A stretch of 64,000 bases of DNA. It comes from Aedes albopictus (Eukaryota; Arthropoda; Insecta; Diptera; Culicidae). This document shows, piece by piece, positions 1 to 11,152 of this stretch; the stretch's first letter is position 1; every line of letters begins with the position of its first letter. The notes beneath the pieces were generated by a model. The model was not told where the DNA came from, searched no databases, and saw only the letters and a list, made by a program, of their open reading frames with translations. Where the stretch lies: positions 454,762,980 through 454,826,979 of the forward strand of contig NC_085137.1 in assembly GCF_035046485.1 (NCBI RefSeq), in the 5' to 3' direction. Made by a program: the position numbers and the translations under genes.

Positions 1-520
1 AATAATTTGTAGAATGTTGTTAGAAGAAAAATTTTCCGGCATTTGTGTCTGTAATTCTGGAATATATTAAGCAAACTCCGAAAAAATTTACGACGGAATC
101 CTTAGTCATGGTAGAATTTTAAACAACAGGGTTATTATCTAATTCCCGTCTAACTGAGCACCGACCAATAATGATCAAGTTTATTCTTGCACCTAGCCTA
201 ATGTCTCAAATTTGGTATCAATTACTAATTTATGAATTGTCGTCCATTTCATGTACAGAAATATTGGACCTATAATTTCCTTAAAATAATAATATTGAGT
301 AACTGTTCTCTAATGCATTCTGTTTCCGTCTAATTCACGTCTATTTTGGGCACACTGTCATTGTAAAATCAGAGCTGGTTACTTAAGGTTTGAAAATTCC
401 AACGCCCCATATACTAGTACGTCTCCAATGAAATTATCTTAATGTGGAACCTTTTTTACATCATTTGGATGATTTTTTCTAATCAAGACGACAATTCAAT
501 AGAAAAGAATTTTTTCGTTT
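1..520. other. AT-rich intronic sequence, nothing recognised
   Basis: I see no open frame with coding character, no terminal inverted repeats and no tRNA-like boxes here. By position it is intron of the Rbfox1 gene, whose first visible exon is at 8144. The upstream exons carrying the RRM are outside the window. Confidence 0.5.
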
Positions 521-1100
521 CCTTGAGAAATTCAGATTTTCTCGAGAGCTTCTCTTTACATTATCTTAGAAATTCCAACAGGGAATCTCTCAGACATTTC
601 TTCAGAAATTCCTCCAGAAAGTTCTCAAGATAGTTTTCCTGAAGTTCCTCCAGGAGTTGCATTGTAAACTTCTCTTGAGGTTTACTGAAACCTTTCGTCA
701 GGAATTCTTCCAGAAATTTTGCCAGGGACCGACCCTTCAGAGATTCTTTTAGGAGCTCCATCAGAAATCACTTTTGAATTTATTTATTGGTGTTTCTCCA
801 GAAATATCCTAAGAAATTCTACTTGAAACTACTGCACAGCATTCTTCAGTTTTCCAGACATTTTTAAGACATTTCTTTTGGCGATTCCTTCAAGAACTCT
901 TGCATTTGATTTAAATTTGCTCCAAGGATTTTTATCCACTAATACCTTTCAGACATTTTGCAAGAAATTCTTCCAAGAATTCCTACAGAAGCATCTCCAG
1001 CAGTTCTTCCAGGGTTTGTTCCAAATCACTCTCCAGTAGTTTATGTAGAGGTTTATTCGAGAATTCTTCCAGTAGGGTAAAAACACAATTTAGAAATTCG
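520..1100. repeat. Degenerate GAATTCC-type interspersed repeat tract
   Basis: Irregular units of roughly 12-15 nt, built on motifs such as AATTCCTCCAGAAATTTC, are repeated with heavy divergence. Short open frames here are rich in Leu, Phe, Glu and Lys only because the unit lacks stops. They are not genes. The same family recurs in both orientations through the window. Confidence 0.7.
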
Positions 1101-1128
1101 TTTAAGATGTTCTTCAGAAATCCCTTTA

Positions 1129-1249
1129 CCCTTCAGGACGCGCGCTGTTGTATAAAGTATAACACTGCCAAAAAACATCGCTCTTTGTATACAGAGCAAA
1201 CGCGGTGCAGTGCAGTTTCGGTTGTTGGATGGCACGCGTCCTGAAAGGG
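1129..1249. mobile_element. TTAA-flanked MITE (piggyBac-like ends)
   Basis: The ends are inverted copies of CCCTTTCAGGACGCG (left CCCTTCAGGACGCG, right CGCGTCCTGAAAGGG). The right flank is TTAA (1250-1253) and the left flank is TTTA, a likely mutated duplicate. Length 121 bp with no coding capacity. A TTAA target and CCC-starting ends point to piggyBac-type mobilisation; this is inference from end structure. Confidence 0.6.
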
Positions 1250-1253
1250 TTAA

Positions 1254-1963
1254 CCCGACTAGATGGGAAAAACAAAATTACTTAAGATTGTGTAATTTTG
1301 TTACAATGATTTTTGTAACATCGGTTGTTATAGAACATGTATCGTTGGTATAAAAAAAATCTAACAAAACTCATTCCAATTTACCCTCCTTTGGCATTAG
1401 GGTCATTTTTGACCCAAACCGTACACAACGTTAGCGAGCTGCTGCCAACGTTATGCAAAAGGAAGGTTAAAATAGAAATATATCAAGTTGAGATATAATC
1501 ATAACAAGATTATATCAAATTTTGTTAGACCAAACTTGCGAAATCATAGCAAAATCATAACAAGTTTAGTTATATATTTCAAAACAAATTTGTTACAAGT
1601 TTTTTTATAATTATCTTGGCTCGAGTGACCAAAATAACAAAAAATAACAATCTTTTTTGCTACAACACTAAAAACCTTATAAATTCTGGAATTATTTTGT
1701 TTCAAAATATAAAACAAAGATGGCAAAAAACGTGTTACAAAATTATGTTAAAGGCAATTATATTCTGATGCAGAATATAACAAATGTTGTTATGTATCTA
1801 TTCGAATAAATAAAACAAGTTTGGTTTTATTTTTGTTGCTAAAATTATATCAAATGGTAATATTATTTTGTTATGGATGTTTTCATGGAACAGAATTATA
1901 TCAACTAATTATTTCTAACAAAAGTTGTCATAATTTTGTTATGATCTTGCTTCTGGACGGGAG
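1254..1963. mobile_element. AT-rich non-autonomous element with ATAACAA motifs
   Basis: The segment is packed with ATAACAA, TTATATCA and TTGTTATA motifs on both strands. The left end (CCCGACTAGATGG, then AACAAAATTA) and the reverse complement of the right end (CCCGTCCAGAAG, then ATAACAAAATTA) are imperfect inverted repeats. Similar ends bound the large element at 58877-62728, so they look like one family. A smaller TTAA MITE is nested at 1385-1466. No open frame of note. Confidence 0.5.
1385..1466. mobile_element. Small TTAA-type MITE nested in AT-rich element
   Basis: Ends CCCTCCTTTGGCAT and ATGCAAAAGGAAGG are imperfect inverted repeats, flanked by TTAC (1381-1384) and TTAA (1467-1470). Length 82 bp. 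It interrupts the ATAACAA-rich element. Confidence 0.45.
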
Positions 1964-1974
1964 AAGATTTTCTC

Positions 1975-2110
1975 AGTAACTTCTCAAAGATTTTTTGCAT
2001 AAGTTTCTCCAAAAGTTTTTCTTAAAATTCTTCTAGAAATTCCTCTAAATCCATCTCAACGAGTTCCTCCAGGCATTCCCCATGGATTCCTCCAGAAATT
2101 CATCCAACGA
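1975..2110. repeat. Degenerate GAATTCC-type repeat tract
   Basis: Short run of AATTCCTCC-like divergent units, same family as 520-1100. Confidence 0.55.
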
Positions 2111-2228
2111 TAGATTCATTTTCAACTGCTTCAATGAAATTTGTTCATGAACTCCTGATTTTTTTTAAACATTTCGGTCGAAATTTCTTCAGATTACGCT
2201 TGAATTAATTACTTCAATATATTTTATG

Positions 2229-2493
2229 TCTCCAGTTAGCCTAGTGGTTAAGGCTATGGATCGCCGATCCGGAGACGGCGGGTTTGATTCCCGTTCCTGT
2301 CGAAAATTTTCTCGACTCCCTGGGCATAGTGTATCAATGTACTTGCCTCACAATATACAAATTCATGCAATGGCAGGCAAAGAAAGCCCTTCAATTAATA
2401 ACTGTGGAAGTTCTCAAAGAATACCAAGTTGAAGTGAGGCAGGTCAAGTCCCATTGGGGACGTAGAGCCATAAATAAGAAGAAGAAGAAGATG
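2229..2493 (+). mobile_element. tRNA-derived SINE ending in (GAA)n, copy 1
   Basis: The 5' part is tRNA-like: an A box in TAGCCTAGTGGTTAAGG and a B box GGTTTGATTCCC. A tRNA-unrelated body follows, then a GAAGAAGAAGAAG tail. TTTTATG flanks both sides (2222-2228 and 2494-2500) and is the likely target-site duplication. The copy at 31208-31452 is clearly the same family. SINEs of this kind are transcribed by Pol III and moved by LINE machinery. A Feilai-type mosquito SINE is possible, but the family name is unverified. Confidence 0.8.
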
Positions 2494-2519
2494 TTTTATG
2501 TAATTCCATAAAAGACAAA

Positions 2520-3025
2520 AATCTTCAATCTTCCAGAAAATATTTCTGAAGAAACCGTAGGAAGAGTTCCTAAAAGAAACCTTCTAGACATTTCTTCTGT
2601 AACCCATGAGGAAATTTTCCAATGGATTCCTGGAAGAATTTCCAAAGGAATCGCTAAAAATTTTGAAAACTTAAAGAAAATCTTAGGTTTTCTCTTGCTG
2701 ACATTCATGAAGAAATCCTTAAACCACTGAACTGTCCCCATTCGCATAACAGTCCCATGTGGATAGGAAACCCAGAAAATATGAGATTGTTGTGCCAATA
2801 GGGGCAATGGAGGAGTCTCCGATGATATTTCTGAAGGAATTCCTGAGTAAGTTTTAGATGGAACCCATGGAGGAATTTTTCAAAAAATCCTTGAACGAAT
2901 TTTCAAATAAATTGTCTATTTAATTTTAAGAATATCTCCAGGGAATTGTAGAATTCCCTGGAGATATTCTTAAATGAATTCCAGGAGGATTATGTAAGAG
3001 AATCCGAGGGAACTCCTGAAGGAAT
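2520..3025. repeat. Degenerate GAATTCC-type repeat tract
   Basis: Divergent units of the form GAATTCCTGGAGGAATTTTC. It includes a local inverted copy of CCAGGGAATTGTAGAATTCC around 2938-2962. Confidence 0.6.
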
Positions 3026-3344
3026 TCTCTCCCTCAGAACCCGGACAGAGGAAAAGAGCTCATTTTGGTATTGAAATCAAAATGTGATATTAGTTTAATT
3101 TTTATAATAGATAAAAGATCTAAAAATAATATCTTAAATTTACTCCTGCAACATCATCATCAGATCATATTTAGATCTTGTAAGATCCAACCAATAGCAG
3201 CAATCTATTCGTTTGATCTTGAAATATGAAATTTTGATATTGTTCATTTGGTCCAGGAACATTTTTCAGATGTTATTTCAGATCTTTTATCTCTTATATC
3301 GATCGCACCAATATTACGCTTTGATCGTCAGTACTTCACCTCTA

Positions 3345-3590
3345 CCCGGGAAACCTTTGGAAGAATTCCTACAAAGATTTATTAAAAATATTTGCAAAAG
3401 TATCTAGAGAAATCTGTTACCAAAATTCAAGGAGGATTTTGTGAAATAATTTCCAGAGAAATTCGTGAACGTATTATTAAAATAATCTCTTAACGTCTGG
3501 AGAAACTCTTAAACTTTTGTAAAGATTCGTAGACAAATCTCATGAGAAATTTTCAAAGGAATTTATACAGAATGTTCTAGGAATTCCCGC
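3345..3590. repeat. Degenerate GAATTCC-type repeat tract
   Basis: Units such as GGAAGAATTCCTACAAAG and CCAAAATTCAAGGAGG, strongly diverged. No coding signal. Confidence 0.5.
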
Positions 3591-3604
3591 ATAGAAATTT
3601 ACAA

Positions 3605-4755
3605 TTTATGGTATCGTACATATTATAAGACGTTCATTAGTGGAATGGTTACTATAGAAGCAATGATAGTTTTATGATGCGATGATTTAAGATGAAAAAT
3701 TATCACCGGCTGAAAATCTCCTTAATAAAGCTAATAATAATAATAAAAATTATCACCATACAATACTTTTCGAATATCATACCACTTATAATAACGATAC
3801 ATTCAATAATGTATGAATAATTTTTAATAATGCCTTTTTGTTTGGCTGGTAGTTGATACTACTTTTTGTGGCTTGTTCCTCGGATTTTTTCAATGTTAAA
3901 ACAATACAATGGCAAGTAATTAAGATAGTGTCCATTACTGTTTCCTCAGCAGTAACGAAATTGAGCACTTTTGCGAACTTCTGAGCATAACTGTAGTGTG
4001 ATGGATCCACTTTTCTCTAGTGGGGATCACTTTTCACCAAAATCCATCGTAGCCTTTTTTTCGTGCCAGCAGCTGGCGTTCTCTGATTTCCACAAATGCA
4101 CTTGAAAGCTTACTTTCATCCGAATTTCGCCAGTTGCCTTTGCGGCTGCACCAGAACGTTGAAGCCGTCCAAAAATCCCCTTTTCCTCTCAGAAGATTCA
4201 TACTTGGAAGCTTCTCCGATGCCGATGATTTCCACTAATTTCTTTTTCGCTTTCTAACTTCAATGAGCTTCAACGTACCGCGAACACTGCTTCCGTCTGG
4301 TGTAGCGCAAAGAGTTACCAAATAAATCTTGACCACGTCAATCTCACTCGGTTCGATTCCCGATCAAAAAAAAAAACGCCGCGAATATAAACAATGATTC
4401 ACACAATCGTAGAAACACTTGACAGCGTCCGAAAGTGCCCGCAGGGGTGTGCACTTTTTCGGTCGGTAAAGCAGTTTTGGTGAAATATTTTCGTTTTGTT
4501 TTTATTATTCGCCGTATCATAAAATTGATTATAAAGTGATTACAATACGTATAATTTCGCAAAATACTTGTTCGAGAAAAATGACATTTTTGAATGGTAA
4601 CGATACTTAACAACCCATTCGGTCTATCATCAAAACTCCTAAAATGATAACTGCTATCATCGATATGATTCATCGTATCATCGATTTATAATCCAGTTTA
4701 CTATAACACGAATAATAAAAAAAATCATACATACTTCAATTTATGTATAATACCG
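3605..4755. mobile_element. AT-rich composite region, probable MITE with SINE remnants
   Basis: The edges are AT-rich with TATCAT and TGATA runs and share weak inverted similarity (GGTATCGTACATA on the left, TATGTATAATACC on the right). A truncated SINE 3' tail, GGCTGAAAATCTCCTTAAT followed by (AAT)n, lies near 3708-3752. The centre (about 4020-4330) is ordinary sequence with no clear gene. The boundaries are uncertain. Confidence 0.35.
4298..4365 (+). mobile_element. tRNA-like sequence (SINE head or tRNA pseudogene)
   Basis: TCTGGTGTAGCGCAAAGAG resembles an A box and CGGTTCGATTCCCGA is a good B box, followed by an A-rich run. The cloverleaf between them is poor, so it is unlikely to be a working tRNA gene. 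Confidence 0.4.
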
Positions 4756-4794
4756 TTTTATTTGGGTTGTTTCAACAGTCAAATTGCTGAATTT

Positions 4795-5460
4795 CTTGAA
4801 GAATCCGAGCCAACATTTTTGAGGGGATCCTTGATAGTATTCCTTCGTGGAATTTCTGGTGAAATACAAGAAGGAACTTATTAAGAAATCTCTATATGAT
4901 TTTTTTTGCTAAAATCACTAAACAAAATCATGAATGGACTTCTGGAAAATTTCCTCTAGACATTCTACGAAGAAGTTTATTGGAAAAGCCCTGCAGGAAT
5001 TTTTGAAGCAATCGATGGATAAATTCCTGAATGAACCCTTGGATTTCTCCGCAGGTGGAATTCTTTTTGTTATTTCTGAAGGGTACACAAATTTCAGAGT
5101 AGGTCCCATACAAAAAAAAAATGTTAAATATGGACATTTTTGCGTGACCTCATTTTTGGAATTTCTAGGAAATGATTGGAGTCATTTTAGGAGGTTCTCT
5201 ATATCAATTCTTTGGAATATTTATGGAAGAACTTAAGGCACTCAAAAAAATATTTTCGAAGGAATATTCGTTTTTTTAAGTAAATCCCTGGAGAATTTGG
5301 TTTTCTGAGAGAATTCCCGAAGATATTTCTGAAATAATCCATGGTCCATGGAGGAATTTCTTAAGCATGGAAGGTTCTCTAGAAGAACTCTTGGTGATTT
5401 TTTTTAAGGTTCTCAAGAAGAATTTTGGAAGAAAATTTTATGGAATATAATCCTCCAAGA
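4795..5460. repeat. Degenerate GAATTCC-type repeat tract
   Basis: Divergent units such as CCTGCAGGAATTTTTGAAG and GGAGGAATTTCTTAAG. Overlapping open frames on both strands here are a product of the repeat, not genes. Confidence 0.6.
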
Positions 5461-5472
5461 ATGTCACGCCTA

Positions 5473-6067
5473 CAGCATCCGCTCGATAACTGGACTGCTT
5501 TATAACTGGACACTCGATAACAAAGCCTAGTTAAAAGCAGTTGTCTGTCAAAATTAACCGAAAACTAACCTAACATCAATGATGGGAACACTCACTTGCA
5601 AAGAGTTACACTCACTCGCTGTTTTCTCAGTCCAGAAGCGTGCAACCAAGAAACGTTGTATGGACGACTTTTGCCTTGTGGTTTTGTCTAAAAGTTTGCC
5701 GAATAGAGTTAGGGTCGCACACGCATGCCAAAATCGTGAGAGAGCTGCGAAGGCAACTCTCCACGAGGTGAATGTATATTACACTCACCTCGTGAAGAGT
5801 CGCTTTCACTGGTCTGTCACGACATTGGTATACGTGTGCGACCTCTACTCTATTCGGTAAACTTTTAGACAAAACCACAAGGCAAAAGTCGTCCATACAT
5901 CGTTTCTTGATTGCACGCTTCGGACCTGAGAAAATAGCAAGTGAGTGTAACACTTTGCAAGTGAGTGTTCCCATCCCCGCCTCACATTTTGCAATTCGAC
6001 AAACAAAACAAAATATAACAGTCGTTAACTGGACTGTCGTCAAATCCCAATTATCGAGCGGAAGCTG
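5473..6067. mobile_element. Pogo/Tigger-like foldback MITE, TA target
   Basis: Terminal inverted repeats begin CAGCATCCGCTCGATAACTG (left) and CAGCTTCCGCTCGATAATTG (right, reverse complement), each flanked by TA (5471-5472 and 6068-6069). Inside are two long inverted arms of about 190 bp meeting near 5772, which create matching open frames on opposite strands. The CAG start, TA duplication and ATAACTGGAC sub-terminal motifs resemble pogo/Tigger elements. It has no transposase and is non-autonomous. Confidence 0.7.
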
Positions 6068-6069
6068 TA

Positions 6070-7420
6070 CTTGCTTTCTCCCTTGACGAAGACAACTTGT
6101 TGTTTACATTTTACCAACGGGAAAAAAAAATGATTAAACCATTACTTATTGAAAAGCTTTTGCTGCATTCTGCAGCAGTGAAATCCAACTTTGAAGTTGC
6201 ACAGAGGTTTGAATTCAACAAGTGAATCTAGCGAAGTGAAAATTACGAGAAAAAAACCTTAACTCGTAAGTAGAGTGTAATTTAAACGTGAATTTTCGCG
6301 TAATCATTCGATTTCTAGTGCTATAGGCGCTGATTATTGACAGTCTACATCTTTTTGCTTCCATCCGGTGAGCCATTAGCAAAGGTAAGTTGGAATATCT
6401 GTAATTATTGGCTATTTCCCGATATGACGGGAATTAACGCATATGACGAATCTTCCCTATTTTGAACGAAGTTTTAAAAAGTTGTTCGATTATTAATGTG
6501 GATTTTTTGGGAGAAATTTTCTAAAGGAAATATTAAAGTTAATTAAGACTTCGGTGAGATTTTTCGAGATTGTTCAATGGAAAAACTCTTGGAGAAATAT
6601 TGTGAAATCCGTTCGAAAATTTTACAAGAATCCACTAATCCACTAATATTTTCATAAAAAACAATCTTGTAAATCATTACTCTAGTTTTCAGCATTTTTG
6701 AACACGGTAACAAAATTGACTACACTGTAACGTGTCTATTTAAAAGATATATTCGTTTCTTTAATATCCTTTACTAACTGTTCTAAATTAAACGTTGTCG
6801 AAACCAATGTTGCAAGTCAACTGTTAAATAAATAAGCAATAGCAAAGCCAGAAATGATACATATTTGCCGATGAGTTGATGTGTATGGGTGGAATAACAA
6901 AACAACTAATCAAAACTGACACGACCAAACTTGTCAACCTAGCTGGCAGACGCTCGGCAGATTGATCGATAGGTCCCAATAATCCGTGTACTAACTAATC
7001 CCACCATCCTCCATCCAGTTCCAGAAGTTTACCACCAGCAGGCCAATAATTCATCGGAAACCCAAAACCAAACAATCAATAAATCATTTTCACACGCAGG
7101 ACAACCCGCAGCAGTAGCAGCAGCTTTCGCGCCCTCTACTGACTGACTCACTGTGGCTACGGGCCACGTGAAATCCAAGCCAATAACGGGAGAGTCAAAT
7201 ATTATTACTTCGTTCTCGTACCTTTCCGTCAAAATACGCGGATGGATCTGTACAGCAACTGGGTCGTGAGTAGCATTGACAACAAGCTTTGCTAGCTCTC
7301 CTGGTGTGCACAGGTCCTAAAGAGGCGGCGCCTTTAGGGCCGGAAAAGCAATCGTCATCGTGACATTCATACATTGGAGACCCGATTTGAAAATAACAAT
7401 TTGTGGTATGCTTAGTACTA
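6070..7420. other. Intronic sequence, no gene seen
   Basis: Mixed AT-rich and ordinary sequence (a GC-rich patch lies around 7100-7350). I see no conserved motif, splice-bounded open frame or mobile-element ends. Confidence 0.4.
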
Positions 7421-7760
7421 TGTGATTATTTTATGGTAAATGGTGACAATCTAACTATTAGTTAACCACTGTTACTTTGCAAGTATTATGGAATAACCAA
7501 GTATTATCTATACAAATCATACAATTAATGATACTACGTATAATTCGTAAAATTAACTGTATAATATTCGTATGATATTTACCATTTGATTTGATTACTC
7601 GCATCATTTTATTTATTCATTGTAGCATAACGGTAATGGTTATTATCAATATTATAATATAATTTGTTGCATTGATCAATGGTTTAGGATACACCGTATT
7701 ATAACATCAAGAATTTTATTATCAGAAAATGATACCATGTATCATAGTTATGTAATATTC
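7420..7760. repeat. AT-rich MITE-like remnant
   Basis: Dense TATCAT, ATGATA, TTATAAT and GTATTAT motifs resemble the edges of 3605-4755. Ends with partial inverted similarity (TATGGTAAATGGTGA and ACCATGTATCATA). Family and borders are uncertain. Confidence 0.3.
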
Positions 7761-8143
7761 TTCCTTTCGGGATACCTACAGAAACACCTGAGGTTTATTT
7801 GATTTTACGCGGAAATAAACCACACGAACAACGACAACGAGAAGCAACTTCCGGCTTCGTCGCCGTCGTCGTCGCGAGGGAAATCAAAATCAAATTTAAT
7901 CCCCTTCCGAGCTCCGTTCCTCATCTGCCGATCAGATTCGAAGGGTGTGGTATCAGTTTTCCCCCGCGGTGTAAACGGCGATACCACCACCAAGTGATAG
8001 GGAGTGTGGGAGGCAGCAAACGCATCAATAAATAAAGCCATTTCGCTGACTATTACGTTATGACATGTGTTTTTCTTCTTTTTCTTTCCATTTTCGGTAC
8101 CATCCAACTTGGACTTTTGCATCATCATCATCGCCGTCATCAG

Positions 8144-8210
8144 TGTGTATTTCGATCCATACATGGCGGCAGCAGCAGCAGCAAGTGCGGATCAGCAGTA
8201 TCGTCTACAG
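8144..8210 (+). CDS. Rbfox1: Rbfox1 (A2bp1) C-terminal-region exon, 22 codons
   Basis: Internal exon of the RNA-binding Fox splicing factor, which binds (U)GCAUG near alternative exons in the nucleus. The acceptor is CATCAG at 8138-8143 and the donor is GTGAGT at 8211. One base completes a split codon, then the frame reads VYFDPYMAA, an alanine run, and SADQQYRLQ. This matches the Rbfox segment after the RRM that in vertebrates reads VVYQDGFYG...YRYAQ. The frame continues directly into the exon at 39499. The ATG inside the exon is an internal Met, not a start. The upstream exons with the RRM are off the left edge, so this is a partial gene. Confidence 0.85.
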
Positions 8211-8524
8211 GTGAGTGTGCGTTTCGTACTGATGTATTCGTACGGTAGGCTTAGTTATCCAAACTAAGCAGATACTGTTTGTTCACGTTCGCCATCAAAG
8301 CCCACCGTATAATGACAATATACAATATCGTGGACAATATTGATAATAGTCCTGATCAAGGTGGGGAAGGCCCATACACACAAAGGAGTCGAACTAATAA
8401 TGCTGTCAAGTTGCGCTTATCGGACGGACTAGGCTGTTGTCGTAGTACGACGACAGCCATCGTATCTGTCCACGTTAAGCATAGAAATATCCAATCCATA
8501 TCATTCCGTCGTCGTGTAGTGTAA

Positions 8525-8868
8525 GCTCAAAGGTAAACACCACGCGTCGAGATATGTGATTGAAAAGGGAGGCATTATAAGGAACTTTTTTATGAGATAC
8601 CGTTGGAGGCTTTGCGCGTATGGAGACACATGGTTCTTTGTACTGAAGATTGACGGCGTTTGTTTCAAGAGATCATAAATTTAATGCTATTCGGATTAGA
8701 ATGTGATCTTATGTGATAACTTGAATGCCTTGCCGCCCTTCTGACAAACAAGGGATCCGTCAAGTAATCACTAGTTTTCATTCTTTTTCTATCATATTCT
8801 AACGAATAAGCATGAAACACTTTGAATCGAAGATTTAATTCAAATGGCGGCCTGGTTTCAGCAACAAT
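8525..8868. other. Intronic sequence, no gene seen
   Basis: Start of the 31.3-kb intron after the 8144 exon. Ordinary sequence, with no repeat ends or tRNA boxes recognised. Confidence 0.4.
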
Positions 8869-8878
8869 TACAGAATAA

Positions 8879-9065
8879 TTTTTTTTTTTTTATCTGTATT
8901 AACGAGATTTTTAGCCCTAGGCTAGTTCATCTCGGGACCCACGCTTTACTTCCCTTCCGAAGGAAGAACTCACATTTTGTGAGTTTGTCGGGAGTGGGAT
9001 TCGATCCCAGGTCCTCGGCGTGATAGTCAAGTGCTCTAACCATCACACCAGGTCCGCTCCACAAC
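8879..9065 (-). mobile_element. Full-length tRNA-derived SINE, poly(A) tail
   Basis: On the minus strand it starts with a tRNA-like head (A box TGGTGTGATGGTTAGAGC, B box GGGATCGAATCCC). A body ending GATGAACTAGCCTAGGGCTA follows, then AATCTCGTTAATACAGAT and a poly(A) tail. ACAGAATAA flanks both ends (8870-8878 and 9066-9074) as a target duplication. Partial copies of the same family lie at 11484-11588 and 38081-38129. Probably a Feilai-type mosquito SINE; name not verified. Confidence 0.85.
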
Positions 9066-9074
9066 ACAGAATAA

Positions 9075-9345
9075 ATTACCAATGGAATTTCCAATAAATC
9101 TTCAATAGATATTCCCCAAGAGTTTGACAAAGAACTTTCAGAAGTATGTTAAAATTCACGCATAAAAAGAAATGTAAAGAAAAACTTTCTGAAGAAGTTG
9201 TCTAAAAATTTCTCAAGAAAATTTTCAATTCCTGAATTTTCTGAAAAATTTCCAATAGAATAACAAATACAATAATGACATAATTTACAGAAAAGATTGC
9301 CCAATGAATTCCCTGAACGAATTGTGGACAGAGTTCCTAAAAGAA
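9075..9345. repeat. Degenerate GAATTCC-type repeat tract
   Basis: Units such as GGAATTTCCAATAAATC and TTTCTCAAGAAAATTTTC. No coding signal. Confidence 0.5.
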
Positions 9346-9410
9346 TTGGCTTCTTTAGTGGTGTTGGGATAATTCTGAATTTGCACGCTGATTTTCGATC
9401 GGAATACTAC

Positions 9411-9610
9411 CAGTGTACAGATGTTGGCTTTCTTGGTCTACCGCCAAACGGGCAGGATTGCCCGACGTTTCGGCCGGCTTTATTTGGCCGTTTTTAGTCT
9501 TATGTTGACTGATGTTTTCCCTTAATAAAGGCCAAATAAAGCCGGCCGAAACGTTGGGTAATTCAAAACTAGTTGTTAAAATTGACCGAGAAAGCCAACA
9601 TCTGTACACT
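9411..9610. mobile_element. Palindromic MITE, 200 bp
   Basis: The ends AGTGTACAGATGTTGGCTTT and AAAGCCAACATCTGTACACT are perfect inverted repeats. The inner arms GGCCGGCTTTATTTGGCC and GGCCAAATAAAGCCGGCC are also perfectly inverted, around a loop near 9508. The whole unit can fold as one hairpin. No coding capacity. Confidence 0.7.
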
Positions 9611-9639
9611 AGTAATTAACAAAGCGATTGCCAAAATAT

Positions 9640-9745
9640 TATTCAGGGAAACTACTGAAGGAATTCTTGAAGGAGTCATTAAAGGAATTTTAAAGATATT
9701 TCCGAAGAAATTTAGAACTTTATTACCGAAGATACTTCTAATAAA
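9640..9745. repeat. Degenerate GAATTCC-type repeat tract
   Basis: Short run including GGAATTCTTGAAGGAGTC and GGAATTTTAAAGATATTTC. Confidence 0.45.
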
Positions 9746-10139
9746 TTTTCTGTATGCAAATGTACGTTTTAGACAGATTTAGCGCAGATCTGTGCCATGG
9801 TTCAGCGATTTTTTCTTGTTCTTAGTTGATTGCACTGCTTGAACGATTTTCAAAAAATTTCGTTCTACGGAAAGGAACCAAAAATTACACGAGCTTTGAA
9901 CACCACATCTACACCATTTTCCAAGTTTTTGCGTGAAAGAATTTATATTTGTGCAGATAGTTTTACGAAACACGGTAATTTTATCACAATTTGTAGGTAC
10001 CATTTTGAAAACTTTGTTTTTAGACTCGAGCTCAGCATTTATTGTGACAACTGATTTAGCAGTACTAAATCGCTCATTCATTGATCAATAAAAAAATCAC
10101 AGAGATTCATTCAACAATGTTTTTATTTTTTAATTCTTT

Positions 10140-11040
10140 CGGCAGTTACCAATTCCTTATGAATTTCTTTTCAAATTTCTCCAGCGATATTTGTGAATTC
10201 CTTAGGAAATTGCTTTGGTAATGCATATAGATAATTCTTAGGAAACAAAATTTGTTTGCAATTCCTGTTTCTCTGAAAAAAAAAATCCTGCGGCAATTTT
10301 TTTTGTGATTTCTTTTGATAATTGTTTTAAAATTTAATTTAGGAATTTCGTAGATGTTTTTTTCTTTTGGCAAATAGGAAATATTTCAATGGTTTAAATG
10401 ACTTAAAGGAAATATTTCAATGCCTTAAATTCATATGACTATTTGAAAATTTGGCAGATTTTTTTTAAGAATTATTTAATCAATTTCTGCAGCCTTTTCC
10501 TCGGGAAATCACTCGGCAATCTCTTTGTATGTTCTATTCTTTTTAAATTTTCTCCATTTATATCATTATTAGACAACTTCTTCTAAAATTTCTTTAGTTA
10601 ACCCTTTGGAAGATTTAATTGTAAATTCCTTTGGAAATTTATTCGGCAAATCTTTTTTTAGAGTTCCTCAATAACTGCTTCTGAAATTTGTTCGCAAATT
10701 GCATCGGAGAGGTTGCTGAAGGGATTAGCAAAACTTCAGAAGGAATTTTCGAAGGAGTTTCAAAAAATAATTGCCAAATAAATTTCCAAAGGGAATTCCA
10801 ATTAAATCTTGCAAAGAAATTCCTAAGGATTTTCAGATGAAATTGCTTAAAAAGTTTCTAAGAGAATTTGCAAAGGATCTACCGAAAAAATTTCCGTAGG
10901 AATTGCTCGAAGAATTTACTAAAGAATTCTCAAAGAAATTATGCTTGCATTTCCAGAGGCACAAACCAAATCAATTCCCAACAGATTTGCTAAAGAAGTT
11001 CCCTAAAAGTTTTTATTGTAATTTCCATAGGAGTTAGTTT
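10140..11040. repeat. Degenerate GAATTCC-type repeat tract
   Basis: Nearly 900 bp of diverged units such as AATTCCTTTGGAAATTT and GAAATTGCTTAAAAAG. Orientation appears to switch near 10700. No gene. Confidence 0.55.
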
Positions 11041-11152
11041 CCAAATAGGGCTGGAACAAATTTTGAATTAATCTTATATGCCAAACTCCAAATCCACCTC
11101 GCCTTCCCGGGAAATTGATGTCATATTTTAACACTTTGAGGGGGGCACTTAT

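Noticed and set aside
2226..2305. A functional tRNA gene
   Set aside because: The A and B boxes are good, but the fold is imperfect and the body continues to a (GAA)n tail with flanking duplication; it is a SINE.
5579..6043. Similar proteins on opposite strands (93 and 138 codons)
   Set aside because: They are the two arms of the foldback MITE at 5473-6067 read in opposite directions.
8163..8267. ATG at 8163 as a translation start
   Set aside because: The exon is open upstream to a splice acceptor at 8143 and matches the Rbfox interior, so the Met is internal.
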